Shown one piece after another: positions 1-7,842 of a DNA stretch of 64,000 bases; position 1 is the stretch's first letter; the number at the start of each line of letters is the position of its first letter. The notes under the pieces were generated by a model. It worked only from the letters and a program-made list of their open reading frames with translations. It made no database searches and was not told the origin of the DNA. The position numbers were made by a program, and so were the translations under genes. The stretch is from Antrihabitans cavernicola. Its GTDB lineage: Bacteria > Actinomycetota > Actinomycetes > Mycobacteriales > Mycobacteriaceae. The stretch spans positions 558,001 through 622,000 of the forward strand of contig NZ_VLNY01000001.1 in NCBI RefSeq assembly GCF_008297975.1. Reading direction: 5' to 3'.

Positions 1-1
1 G

Positions 2-559
2 TCGATCGTACGACCGGGCATCGTCACCGGCGCTGCCGACGGCGTCGTCCGCGACTACAAGAACCTCTACACGGTGGTCAAGCTGATCGTCGAGGGCAAG
101 CTGCGCAGCCTCCCCGGGCGCTACGACGCGACACTGTCGCTGGTGCCGGTCGACTTCGTCGCCGACGTGATCGCCGGCGTCACCGCCCAATTCGACATCG
201 CCGAAGGCAACACCTTCCACGCCGTCGGTGCCGACGCCCTGTCCCTGCGCGAGATGTCGGATGTCTTCGCCGAGTATCCGTCATTCGCGGTCGCCAATTT
301 CGTTCCGACAGCGACTTTCTCGCCCGACGATCTCGGCGACCTCGAGCGGGAGTACTACTTCCGCATCGGCGCGCAGTACGCCGGCTATTTCGATCGACGC
401 CGAACCTTCGATGCCACGAACACCGCCACCGTTCTGAATTTGCCGCTACCCCGCACCGACAAGGAATATCTCCGGCTGCTGCTCGACTACTGCCTGGAGA
501 CCGGCTACCTCGGCGCACCGTTGCCGACTATCGAAGAGGCGCTCAGTTGCTTGAACTGA
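2..559 (+). CDS. SDR-family reductase/epimerase, C-terminal part (cut by window edge)
   Basis: The frame is open from base 2, so only the last 185 residues are visible and the Rossmann nucleotide-binding N-terminus lies outside. The visible part starts with an RPGIVTG segment, then a conserved-looking YTVVKLIVEGKL stretch and a VPVDFVADV segment. This is the pattern of the substrate-binding half of extended short-chain dehydrogenases of the fatty-acyl/thioester-reductase-like (NAD_binding_4) kind. Catalytic Tyr and Lys are not in view, so the substrate cannot be inferred. The stop overlaps the TTG start of the ABC ATPase by 13 bases, which suggests one transcript with the exporter and the PEP-enzyme/kinase genes downstream. 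Confidence 0.7.
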   Translation, partial: SIVRPGIVTGAADGVVRDYKNLYTVVKLIVEGKLRSLPGRYDATLSLVPVDFVADVIAGVTAQFDIAEGNTFHAVGADALSLREMSDVFAEYPSFAVANFVPTATFSPDDLGDLEREYYFRIGAQYAGYFDRRRTFDATNTATVLNLPLPRTDKEYLRLLLDYCLETGYLGAPLPTIEEALSCLN

Positions 560-1230
560 ATGACGTGTCCAAGCAGTACCGAATCGGCGAGCAGACCGTC
601 ACCGCGCTCGATGCCGTTTCACTGAACATCGAGGCGGGGAAATTCGTCTCGATCGTCGGGCCGTCCGGCGCGGGCAAGAGCACCCTGCTGCACATGCTCG
701 GTGCGCTGGACTCACCGGACAGCGGCTCGATCAAGTTTCAGGGCAACGAGATCGGGAACTACGACGACAAGGCGCTGTCGGAGTTCCGTCGGCACCAGGT
801 CGGCTTCGTCTTCCAGTTCTTCAACCTCCTGCCGACCATGTCGGCGTGGGAGAACGTCGCCGTTCCGATGCTGCTCGACGGCAAGACCCTGCGCTCCGCC
901 AAGCCGAAGGCGTTGGAGCTGTTGACGTCCGTCGGCCTTGCCGACCGAGCCGACCACCGGCCCTCGGAACTGTCCGGCGGCCAGATGCAGCGTGTCGCGA
1001 TCGCCCGTGCGCTCATCATGGATCCACCGTTGATTCTTGCCGACGAACCGACCGGAAATCTCGATTCCAAAACGGGCGCCCAGTTGATGGATCTGCTGGC
1101 AGAGATCGCGCACGGAGGGGACCGCTCCGTCGTCACTGTGACGCACAACCTGGACGCCGCGGCGACCACGGATCGCGTGATAACTATGCAGGACGGGCGA
1201 ATTGCGGCCGCGGACGTTGCTCGCTCATGA
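547..1230 (+). CDS. ABC transporter ATP-binding protein, MacB/LolD type
   Basis: Energy-coupling subunit of a MacB/LolCDE-like exporter, 227 residues, the normal size for this family. The Walker A motif GPSGAGKST is at residues 38-46. The signature LSGGQMQRVAIARA is near residue 142, followed by Walker B LILADEPTGNLD near residue 162 and the switch His in the VTHN segment. Translation starts at TTG inside the end of the upstream reductase gene. The stop overlaps the permease ATG (ATGA), so the two subunits are translationally coupled. The cargo is unknown; family members move lipids, lipoproteins, peptides or small hydrophobic compounds. Confidence 0.93.
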   Translation: MLELNDVSKQYRIGEQTVTALDAVSLNIEAGKFVSIVGPSGAGKSTLLHMLGALDSPDSGSIKFQGNEIGNYDDKALSEFRRHQVGFVFQFFNLLPTMSAWENVAVPMLLDGKTLRSAKPKALELLTSVGLADRADHRPSELSGGQMQRVAIARALIMDPPLILADEPTGNLDSKTGAQLMDLLAEIAHGGDRSVVTVTHNLDAAATTDRVITMQDGRIAAADVARS

Positions 1231-3716
1231 AGTCTGCCCTCGATCGGCTCCGACTCTTCAGCCTTCGTGAATTCGCCGAACATCGCGGGCGGACCCTCGC
1301 ATCGATGGCCGTCGTCGCGGTCTCGGCTGCACTGCTCGTCGCCGTGCTCGCGATCATCGGTTCCATCAACCACTCGATCGATTCGCTGTCCACCGGGATC
1401 GCAGGCAATGCCGCACTCGAGGTGTCCGGAGTTGCCGACGGCGGCTTCCCCGCCGCCGTCGCAGACGACGTTGCCACCGTCCCCGGTGTCCAGGCAGCGG
1501 TTCCTCTCGTTCAGACCACAGTGCGTACCGAATCGGGGCCGACACTGCTGATCGGTGCGGATGCACGCAGCGCGGCACTGGAGAGCGACGTGAAAGGCGC
1601 CCTGCAGAGCCAGGCGGGCGCACTGCTGAAGGTACCCAACGGCGTTCTCGTCGGACCCGACACCGGCTACGCGGAGGGTCAGACCTTCGACTTGCAAGAC
1701 ACGAAGGTCACCGTGGCAGCTGTGCTGTCCGGCGAGGGCTTCGAGCAGCTCAACGGCGGTCACTACGTACTGGCTCCCCTGCAACTGGCGCAGAGCGCAA
1801 CGGGTCGCGCCAACTCCTACGACTCCATCCTGATCGTCGCCAAGCCCGGCACCGACTCGGACGCACTGCAATCGGGCGTCACCGACGCGGTGGCAGGACG
1901 TGCCAACGTCACCGAGTCCAGCGGTGCCAGTGCCAAATCCGGCAACGGTGTCCTCCTGATTCAGTTCGTCGCACTGTCGTCGGCAGCGATGGCGTTCATG
2001 GTGTCCGGCTTCCTCATCTACACGGCAATGGGAATGGCGATCGCACAACGCCGCCCCGTGATCTCGATGCTGCGGGCGATGGGCGGATACCGGACCACGA
2101 TCCTGCGCGACACGCTCGGCGAGGCCGCCGTCCTCGGATTGATCGGTGGCGCAATTGGGTCGGCGCTGGGCGTGCTCATGGGCCGCGTTGCCATCGAACG
2201 ACTGCCGGTGCTGTTCATGCAGTCGGTCTCCGCTCGCATCGACTACGTGCTGCCGTGGTGGACGATTCCGGTGGCCATCGTCGTATCGGTCCTGGTCAGT
2301 GTCGCGGCGGCGGCGCTGTGCGCCCGACAGGTCTACAAGGTATCGCCGATCGAAGCCCTTGCGCCCGTTGGCGTATCGACTGCCGATACCATTTCGCCGC
2401 GACTCCGAATCGCGGCCGGTGTGATCGCTGTGGTGCTCGGGGTCGCGGCCGTGCTTGCCGCGACGGCACCGCTCGGCATCGCGTCCAACATGGGCATCTC
2501 GCTGCTTTTCGGTGCGGAGATCGTTCTAGGGTTTGCCATCGGTCCGTGGCTGGTGCGCGGCGCAGCCAGGGTGGCCGGGCTGTTCGGCGGGCCCGGTGCG
2601 CTGGCCGCTGCGACCATCGAGCGCGCGCCCAAACGCGTGTGGGCAACCCTGATGACGGTCACCATCGCGGTCGCCGCAACTCTTGCGCTCAATGCGGGAA
2701 ATGCCAATGCTGTCGACTCGACCAAGGATTCGTTCGCTCCCCTCGGTAAGGCCGACGTCTGGGTGTCGAACGCCGCTCCGGGAAACTTCCCCACCGGACC
2801 GCAACTGCCGCAGGATCTTACGACCAAGGTCTCCGCGCTCCCAGGAGTCGCCAAGGTGGTCGAGGGCCAGGCGGGTTACGTCTCGCTGGGCGGCAACAAG
2901 GTGATGATGTACGGACTCGACTCCGGTGCCTACAGCCCGCTGCTCGAGTCCGTCGATTCGCAAGCGCAGCAAAGGATGTTCGCCGGCGGCGGGGTGGTGC
3001 TGTCACGCGATCTGGCTCGAACCTTGAAGGTCGACGTCGGAGATCAGCTGACCCTGCAGACCGCGCACGGTCCGAAGACCACGACCGTACTGGCGACCAC
3101 GCGGTTCTTCTCCGCACTCAACGGTGCTGTCGCTCTTCCGCTTTCACAGATGCGTGACTGGTTCGACCGACCCGGATCGACGACTCTGCAGATCACCGCG
3201 ACACCAGGGACCGATAGCGGGGCATTGCTGTCGACCATCCGCGGCCTCGTACCCGGCGGTGTGGAGGTCTACAGCGGTGCGGCAGCTGTCGAGGGCTTCG
3301 GACAGACCCTCAGCCAGGCGACCAACCTCGACAACACGCTCTGGATCATCGTGATTCTGATTTCCGCAGTGGCACTGCTGAATACGCTTCTGCTGTCTGT
3401 GCTGGAGCGGCGTCGCGAGCTCGGAGTGCTGCGAGCGATCGGCAGCAGTCGCCGCTTCTCGCTCCGAATGATCCTTGCCGAAGCTGCCGGTATCGGCATT
3501 GTCGGTGCGTTGCTCGGCCTGGTATTCGGGTACGCCCAACAGTTCGTGGCCGATTTCGCGTCGTCGCAGGCGTGGAACGTCGACGTGAAGTTCGAGCCGA
3601 CAATCGCCTCGATCGTGCTTGCCGTCTGCGCCATGCTGCTGTGCCTGGTCGGCGCGCTGCCGCCCGCCTACAAGGCTGCCCGCATGAACATCATCGACGC
3701 TCTCGGGGTGGAATGA
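1227..3716 (+). CDS. ABC transporter permease with two FtsX domains
   Basis: Membrane partner of the preceding ATPase, 829 residues. I chose the ATG in the ATGA overlap because it gives the MKSALDRLRLFSLREF N-terminus typical of FtsX permeases; a longer frame runs upstream through the ATPase gene without support. A first membrane helix lies near residues 27-47, followed by a long extracytoplasmic domain. A first FtsX core lies near residues 244-375 and a second near 704-829, the latter with the ERRRELGVLRAIG motif that contacts the ATPase. This tandem layout is the usual one in actinobacterial ABC exporters. It overlaps the next gene by ATGA. Confidence 0.92.
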   Translation: MKSALDRLRLFSLREFAEHRGRTLASMAVVAVSAALLVAVLAIIGSINHSIDSLSTGIAGNAALEVSGVADGGFPAAVADDVATVPGVQAAVPLVQTTVRTESGPTLLIGADARSAALESDVKGALQSQAGALLKVPNGVLVGPDTGYAEGQTFDLQDTKVTVAAVLSGEGFEQLNGGHYVLAPLQLAQSATGRANSYDSILIVAKPGTDSDALQSGVTDAVAGRANVTESSGASAKSGNGVLLIQFVALSSAAMAFMVSGFLIYTAMGMAIAQRRPVISMLRAMGGYRTTILRDTLGEAAVLGLIGGAIGSALGVLMGRVAIERLPVLFMQSVSARIDYVLPWWTIPVAIVVSVLVSVAAAALCARQVYKVSPIEALAPVGVSTADTISPRLRIAAGVIAVVLGVAAVLAATAPLGIASNMGISLLFGAEIVLGFAIGPWLVRGAARVAGLFGGPGALAAATIERAPKRVWATLMTVTIAVAATLALNAGNANAVDSTKDSFAPLGKADVWVSNAAPGNFPTGPQLPQDLTTKVSALPGVAKVVEGQAGYVSLGGNKVMMYGLDSGAYSPLLESVDSQAQQRMFAGGGVVLSRDLARTLKVDVGDQLTLQTAHGPKTTTVLATTRFFSALNGAVALPLSQMRDWFDRPGSTTLQITATPGTDSGALLSTIRGLVPGGVEVYSGAAAVEGFGQTLSQATNLDNTLWIIVILISAVALLNTLLLSVLERRRELGVLRAIGSSRRFSLRMILAEAAGIGIVGALLGLVFGYAQQFVADFASSQAWNVDVKFEPTIASIVLAVCAMLLCLVGALPPAYKAARMNIIDALGVE

Positions 3717-6394
3717 CCGTGTTGTTGGACAGTTCGCAGGCAATCGAAGCCGGTGTGGATCAGGTCGGCGGCAAGGCGAGCGGGCTTGCACGACTGGTGA
3801 ACGCCGGTGCCAACGTTCCGTGGTGGAACGTGATCGGCGTGGATGCGTTCCATGCCCATTTGAAGCGCGCCGATCCGGCCGACCTGTTGGATCGGACGCT
3901 GCGCAGCACCGAGACCGACGACATCGAGGTGGCTGCCGAGCAGCTTCGGACCGCTATCATCGAGACCCCGCTCGACCCCGATCTGGTTGCGGCAGTGGAG
4001 AAGGTGATGACCGGGCGCGGGCCGGTGGCGGTTCGTAGCTCAGCCGTCGGCGAAGACGGCGCGGCCCGCTCCTTCGCAGGCATGTACGAAACATTCCTGT
4101 TTCGCACCGATGCACAGCAGGTGGTCGATGCGATTCGACGCTGCTGGGCATCGGCCTTCAACGCCCGATCACTCGCTTACCGTAGACAACAGAACGACGA
4201 GATCGATACCCCGTCTGTTGCGGTGATCGTGCAGGACATGGTCGACGGCACCGTGTCCGGAGTGCTGTTCACCGACAACCCGGTCACCGGGTCGACCGAC
4301 GAACTGCTGATCAGCGCATCGTGGGGACTCGGCGAAGGCGTGGTCAACGGCACCTGCAACACCGACGACATCGTCGTCTCCCACACTGGCGCCGAGGTCT
4401 CGGTCACGATCGGAGACAAGGACATTCGATTCGTCCGCGACGAGGCCGGTGGCGTCCGCGAAGAGCCGGTGCCCGACGATCAGCGCAAGATTCGCTGCCT
4501 CGAGCACTCCGCGACCGCGGCATTGGCGACCGAGTCGCTGCGTGTTGCGACCGCATTCGGCGCACCGCAGGACATCGAATGGACGCTGCACGACGGCAAG
4601 CCTGTGCTGCTCCAAGCTCGCCCGATCACCGCCAAGGCGAAGGCCGCCGACCCGTCGGTGCTCGGCGAATGGCGAACCGTGTGGGACAACAGCAACATTC
4701 AGGAGAGCTTCAACGGCGTCACCCTGCCGCTGACGTTCTCGTGGGCCGCGGCGGTGTACGAGGTGATCTTCCGCGACACCCTGCGGATGATCGGCGTGCG
4801 CGAACAAGTGGTGATCGAACACGAACCGGTATTGCGCAACATGGTCGGGCTGGTATCCGGTCGCGTCTACTACAACATCAACAACTGGTATCGCGTGCTG
4901 CAGTTGACGCCGTCGTTCGAGCGGAACAAGACCGACGTGGAGAAGATGATCGGCCTCGAGCATCCCGTCGACTTCATCGAGGGCATCCACCTCACGCGCA
5001 CCGAGAAGTTGCAGAAGATTCCGCATCTGGTGCCGGTCGCCGCGACCCTCGGCTGGCGAATGGCCAACCGGGACAAGCTGGTCCAACGGTTCTTGGCCGA
5101 GGTCGGCGGCGCGGTCGAGCAAATCAGACGCGACTACGCCAAGGCCGACGGGCTCGGCGATCTGCTCGACCTCGCCGACGACGGCCTACGCCTGTTCGAC
5201 CGCTGGTCGGTGCAGATCCTCAACGATCTGTACCTGAGCAACCAGGCCGGTCGGGCGCGACGGCTCCTCGGCGACAGCGACAACGGCGAGGAGTTGGTTG
5301 CCGGACTGCTCGCCGCGCAGGAAGCCGTCGAGTCGTTACAGCCCACCATGATTCTCATGCGGGTTGCCGTACAGATCCGTGGCGACGACGCGCTGCGGGC
5401 CGCACTCTCGAGCGGAAGCCAGCTGGAAAGCCTTGCAGCAGTGCGGGAGCAGTCGCCTGCCATCGCACAGCAGCTCGACCATTTCATCGACAAGTTCGGC
5501 GATCGGTGCATGGGCGAGCAGAAGCTGGAAACCATTTCGCTGCGCCAGGATCCGTCGTTCGTGACCAGTATCCTCCGCAACTATGTCGACGACCCCGACA
5601 TCGATCCCGAGCGATTCGAGCAGGCGCAACGCGATCGGCAGGTGGAGTTCGAACGCGAAGCGCTGGCGTCGTTGTCCCCGCGCGAACGCAAGCGGCTGAT
5701 CGGCATCATGCAGAAGGCGCGCGCGGCAGTGCGCGCGCGAGAGAGCATGCGCCTGACGCGGACCCGCATCGTCGGAGTAGGCCGGGCGATCTATTGCGAG
5801 GTAGGCCGATTGCTCTCGGAGGCAGGAGAACTCGCCGATCCGCGCGATGTCTTCTACCTCACGATGGAAGAGCTTCGGGCCTTTGCCGACGGCCGTTCCA
5901 TGGCAGCGGACCTCGATGCTCTCGTTCGGACCCGCAAGACGGAATTCGCCGCCTACGAGGACACCGAGCCGCCGAATCAGTTCGAGACCTTCGGCCCGCC
6001 GTACTCGAAGACCACCCGCTATAAGTCGCAGGTTCCCGTCGAGATGCAGGAGGGTCGGATCCTGCGCGGCACCGGATGTTGGCCCGGCATCGTCGAAGGT
6101 GACGTGCAGGTGGTGCTCAGCCCGACCGACGATCTCAGCGTCAGCGGCAAGATCCTTACGACGATGCGAACGGATCCCGGTTGGGGACCGCTGTTTCCGA
6201 GCGTGAAGGGCCTGCTGATCGAGCGCGGGAGCACGCTGTCGCATTCGGCCGTGCTGTCGCGTGAACTCGGCATTCCGGCCGTTGTCGGCGTTCCCGGGTT
6301 GATGTCGACCATTCGCAGCGGCGAGCGCGTTCGCCTCGACGGCGGTGCGGGCATCGTCGAGCGGCTCGATGACGAGCGCGCAGATGCCGAGTAG
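3713..6394 (+). CDS. PEP synthase / rifampin phosphotransferase-like phosphotransfer enzyme
   Basis: An 893-residue protein with the full architecture of PEP-utilising enzymes. Residues 1 to about 310 form a PPDK/PEP-synthase ATP-grasp domain, with GGKASGLARL near the start and the nucleotide-binding VAVRSSAVGEDG block near 105-116. A long middle domain follows. The C-terminal swivelling phosphohistidine domain has TLSHSAVLSRELGIPAV, with the phospho-accepting His near residue 844. Size and order match rifampin phosphotransferase and stand-alone PEP-synthase-like proteins better than PpsA. I see no evidence for the substrate. It sits between an exporter and two kinases, all overlapping, so a role in making or modifying the exported compound is an inference. 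Confidence 0.82.
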   Translation: MTVLLDSSQAIEAGVDQVGGKASGLARLVNAGANVPWWNVIGVDAFHAHLKRADPADLLDRTLRSTETDDIEVAAEQLRTAIIETPLDPDLVAAVEKVMTGRGPVAVRSSAVGEDGAARSFAGMYETFLFRTDAQQVVDAIRRCWASAFNARSLAYRRQQNDEIDTPSVAVIVQDMVDGTVSGVLFTDNPVTGSTDELLISASWGLGEGVVNGTCNTDDIVVSHTGAEVSVTIGDKDIRFVRDEAGGVREEPVPDDQRKIRCLEHSATAALATESLRVATAFGAPQDIEWTLHDGKPVLLQARPITAKAKAADPSVLGEWRTVWDNSNIQESFNGVTLPLTFSWAAAVYEVIFRDTLRMIGVREQVVIEHEPVLRNMVGLVSGRVYYNINNWYRVLQLTPSFERNKTDVEKMIGLEHPVDFIEGIHLTRTEKLQKIPHLVPVAATLGWRMANRDKLVQRFLAEVGGAVEQIRRDYAKADGLGDLLDLADDGLRLFDRWSVQILNDLYLSNQAGRARRLLGDSDNGEELVAGLLAAQEAVESLQPTMILMRVAVQIRGDDALRAALSSGSQLESLAAVREQSPAIAQQLDHFIDKFGDRCMGEQKLETISLRQDPSFVTSILRNYVDDPDIDPERFEQAQRDRQVEFEREALASLSPRERKRLIGIMQKARAAVRARESMRLTRTRIVGVGRAIYCEVGRLLSEAGELADPRDVFYLTMEELRAFADGRSMAADLDALVRTRKTEFAAYEDTEPPNQFETFGPPYSKTTRYKSQVPVEMQEGRILRGTGCWPGIVEGDVQVVLSPTDDLSVSGKILTTMRTDPGWGPLFPSVKGLLIERGSTLSHSAVLSRELGIPAVVGVPGLMSTIRSGERVRLDGGAGIVERLDDERADAE

Positions 6395-6992
6395 TCGCGC
6401 TATCTGCATCGCCGGTGGCGATGGATCGGGGAAGAGCACCCAGGTTGCCGCGCTCGCAACAGCATTCGTCGAGCAGGGGCTGACGCCTGCTGTCGTCACG
6501 ATCTGGGACGTCTTCGACGATCCCGTCATGTCGGCCAAGTTGCCGTACGAAAATGCTGCCGACGTCTTCGCCTACCTGAAGGTGCTGTCGCCGCGTTCGC
6601 GCTCGCACTTCCTGTTTCACGCGTTGCACGCGGCCCTCGATCTCGCCGAGGCGAAGTCGCCGGATGTATTGCTGCTCAACGCGTACTGGTACAAGTATTT
6701 CGCAACGGAAGTAGCACACGGCGGCGATCCCGCGGTGCTGCGCTCGCTCGCTGCGGGCTTCCCCGAGCCCGATCTCACGTTCTTCCTGAAGATCTCGGCC
6801 GAGACCACCCTGACGCGCAAGGATCAGCCCAGCGACTACGAGACGGGATACGGCGACTTTCTCGAGTTCCAGCGGCACAGCCTGCGAGTGCTGGATCAAT
6901 TGTCCACCGATCTCGGGTGGACCGAGCTGGACGGCACCCGTGATCAGGACGAGATCACCGCGACGATCCTCGATGCGATCGGAAACCGTTGA
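6369..6992 (+). CDS. Thymidylate-kinase-like P-loop kinase (first of two)
   Basis: A P-loop nucleotide/nucleoside-kinase-like protein of about 207 residues. Walker A GGDGSGKST is at residues 16-24 from the chosen ATG. A later LTRKDQPSDYETG segment resembles the Arg-rich lid of dTMP kinases. The start is uncertain: ATG 6369 and ATG 6384 both lie inside the end of the PEP-enzyme gene, and a GTG at 6345 is also in frame. The housekeeping dTMP kinase is normally elsewhere and more conserved, so this is probably specialised. The stop overlaps the TTG start of the second kinase, giving a tandem kinase pair. Confidence 0.75.
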   Translation: MTSAQMPSSRAICIAGGDGSGKSTQVAALATAFVEQGLTPAVVTIWDVFDDPVMSAKLPYENAADVFAYLKVLSPRSRSHFLFHALHAALDLAEAKSPDVLLLNAYWYKYFATEVAHGGDPAVLRSLAAGFPEPDLTFFLKISAETTLTRKDQPSDYETGYGDFLEFQRHSLRVLDQLSTDLGWTELDGTRDQDEITATILDAIGNR

Positions 6993-7831
6993 GCAGAAAC
7001 CGAACCCAGCGAATTGCCGTCGTCGGCATCGACGGCTGCGGCAAGTCGCTCGTCATATCCAAGATGCGTGCCCAGGTATCTCTCGACACCTCGTTCGAGG
7101 CCATCTCCTGCCCGGACTTCCATGAAAGCGCCAACGCACCGATGCACACGCTGTCGCGGCAGCTGAAGGCACTCAGCGACGCGGCAGATGTGGTGGGTAA
7201 CCCGGTCATCAAAGCGTCGGCCCTGTACCTGCGCATGACGTTGTACGGGCCCGTCGAGCGCTTCTTCGTCGACACCTACAGCCCGCGCGTGCTGATGTGC
7301 GAGCGCCACCCGCTGATCGAGACGCTGGTCTACGCGCCGCTCTACGTTCGCCTCGCGGAGCGGTCTCGGGAAGATCCCGACGCGTTGGCAGCGATTCGTA
7401 TTCTCGCCGAGGAGCGAGCGGCAGGTGCGAGTGCCGCCGTCGACGGTTGGCACAGTAAAGAAGCCGCGAGAGTACATTCCACCAGCGACATCTGGGGCGT
7501 GCTCGGCGAGATCGCCGAACTGATACGGGCCGGTACCCCGGCAGCGCTCGCCGGTTTCGGTGCTCGCTACCGCACCACGCTGCCGGACGAGGTGATATGG
7601 CTGGAGACACCGCCCGCCGACGCTGCACGACGGTGCGCGGCACGGACCGGCGCAACCGAGGTGCACGAAACATTGGAGCATCTGACGTCGTTGCGCAGCA
7701 ACTACTTACGCATGCGCGACGAGTTGTCGGCGGCCCATCCCGACATGGTCTTTCACACGGTCTCCAACAGCGATATTGACGACGTCGAGGACGTGGTGCG
7801 CACGTGCCTCGACGTCACCGGTATGCGTTAG
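6989..7831 (+). CDS. P-loop kinase-like protein (second of two)
   Basis: A 280-residue protein with Walker A GIDGCGKS at about residues 13-20 and a MCERHPLIET segment that resembles the DR/ER motif of nucleoside and nucleotide kinases. It starts with TTG in a TTGA overlap with the first kinase, so it is the last gene of the operon. Although adjacent, the two kinases differ in length and in most residues, so they look like separate family members rather than a recent duplication. Only 11 bases separate its stop from the stop of the convergent hydrolase. The substrate is unknown. Confidence 0.72.
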   Translation: MSRNRTQRIAVVGIDGCGKSLVISKMRAQVSLDTSFEAISCPDFHESANAPMHTLSRQLKALSDAADVVGNPVIKASALYLRMTLYGPVERFFVDTYSPRVLMCERHPLIETLVYAPLYVRLAERSREDPDALAAIRILAEERAAGASAAVDGWHSKEAARVHSTSDIWGVLGEIAELIRAGTPAALAGFGARYRTTLPDEVIWLETPPADAARRCAARTGATEVHETLEHLTSLRSNYLRMRDELSAAHPDMVFHTVSNSDIDDVEDVVRTCLDVTGMR

Positions 7832-7842
7832 TCGAGTTTCGC

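Noticed and set aside
846-1226. N-terminal extension of the ABC permease frame
   Set aside because: It runs antiphase through the ATPase gene, is Arg-rich, and the ATG in the ATGA overlap gives the normal FtsX N-terminus.
3713-6394. Naming the PEP-type enzyme as rifampin phosphotransferase
   Set aside because: Architecture fits, but so do other PEP-synthase-like proteins. I saw no drug-specific evidence and the operon context differs.
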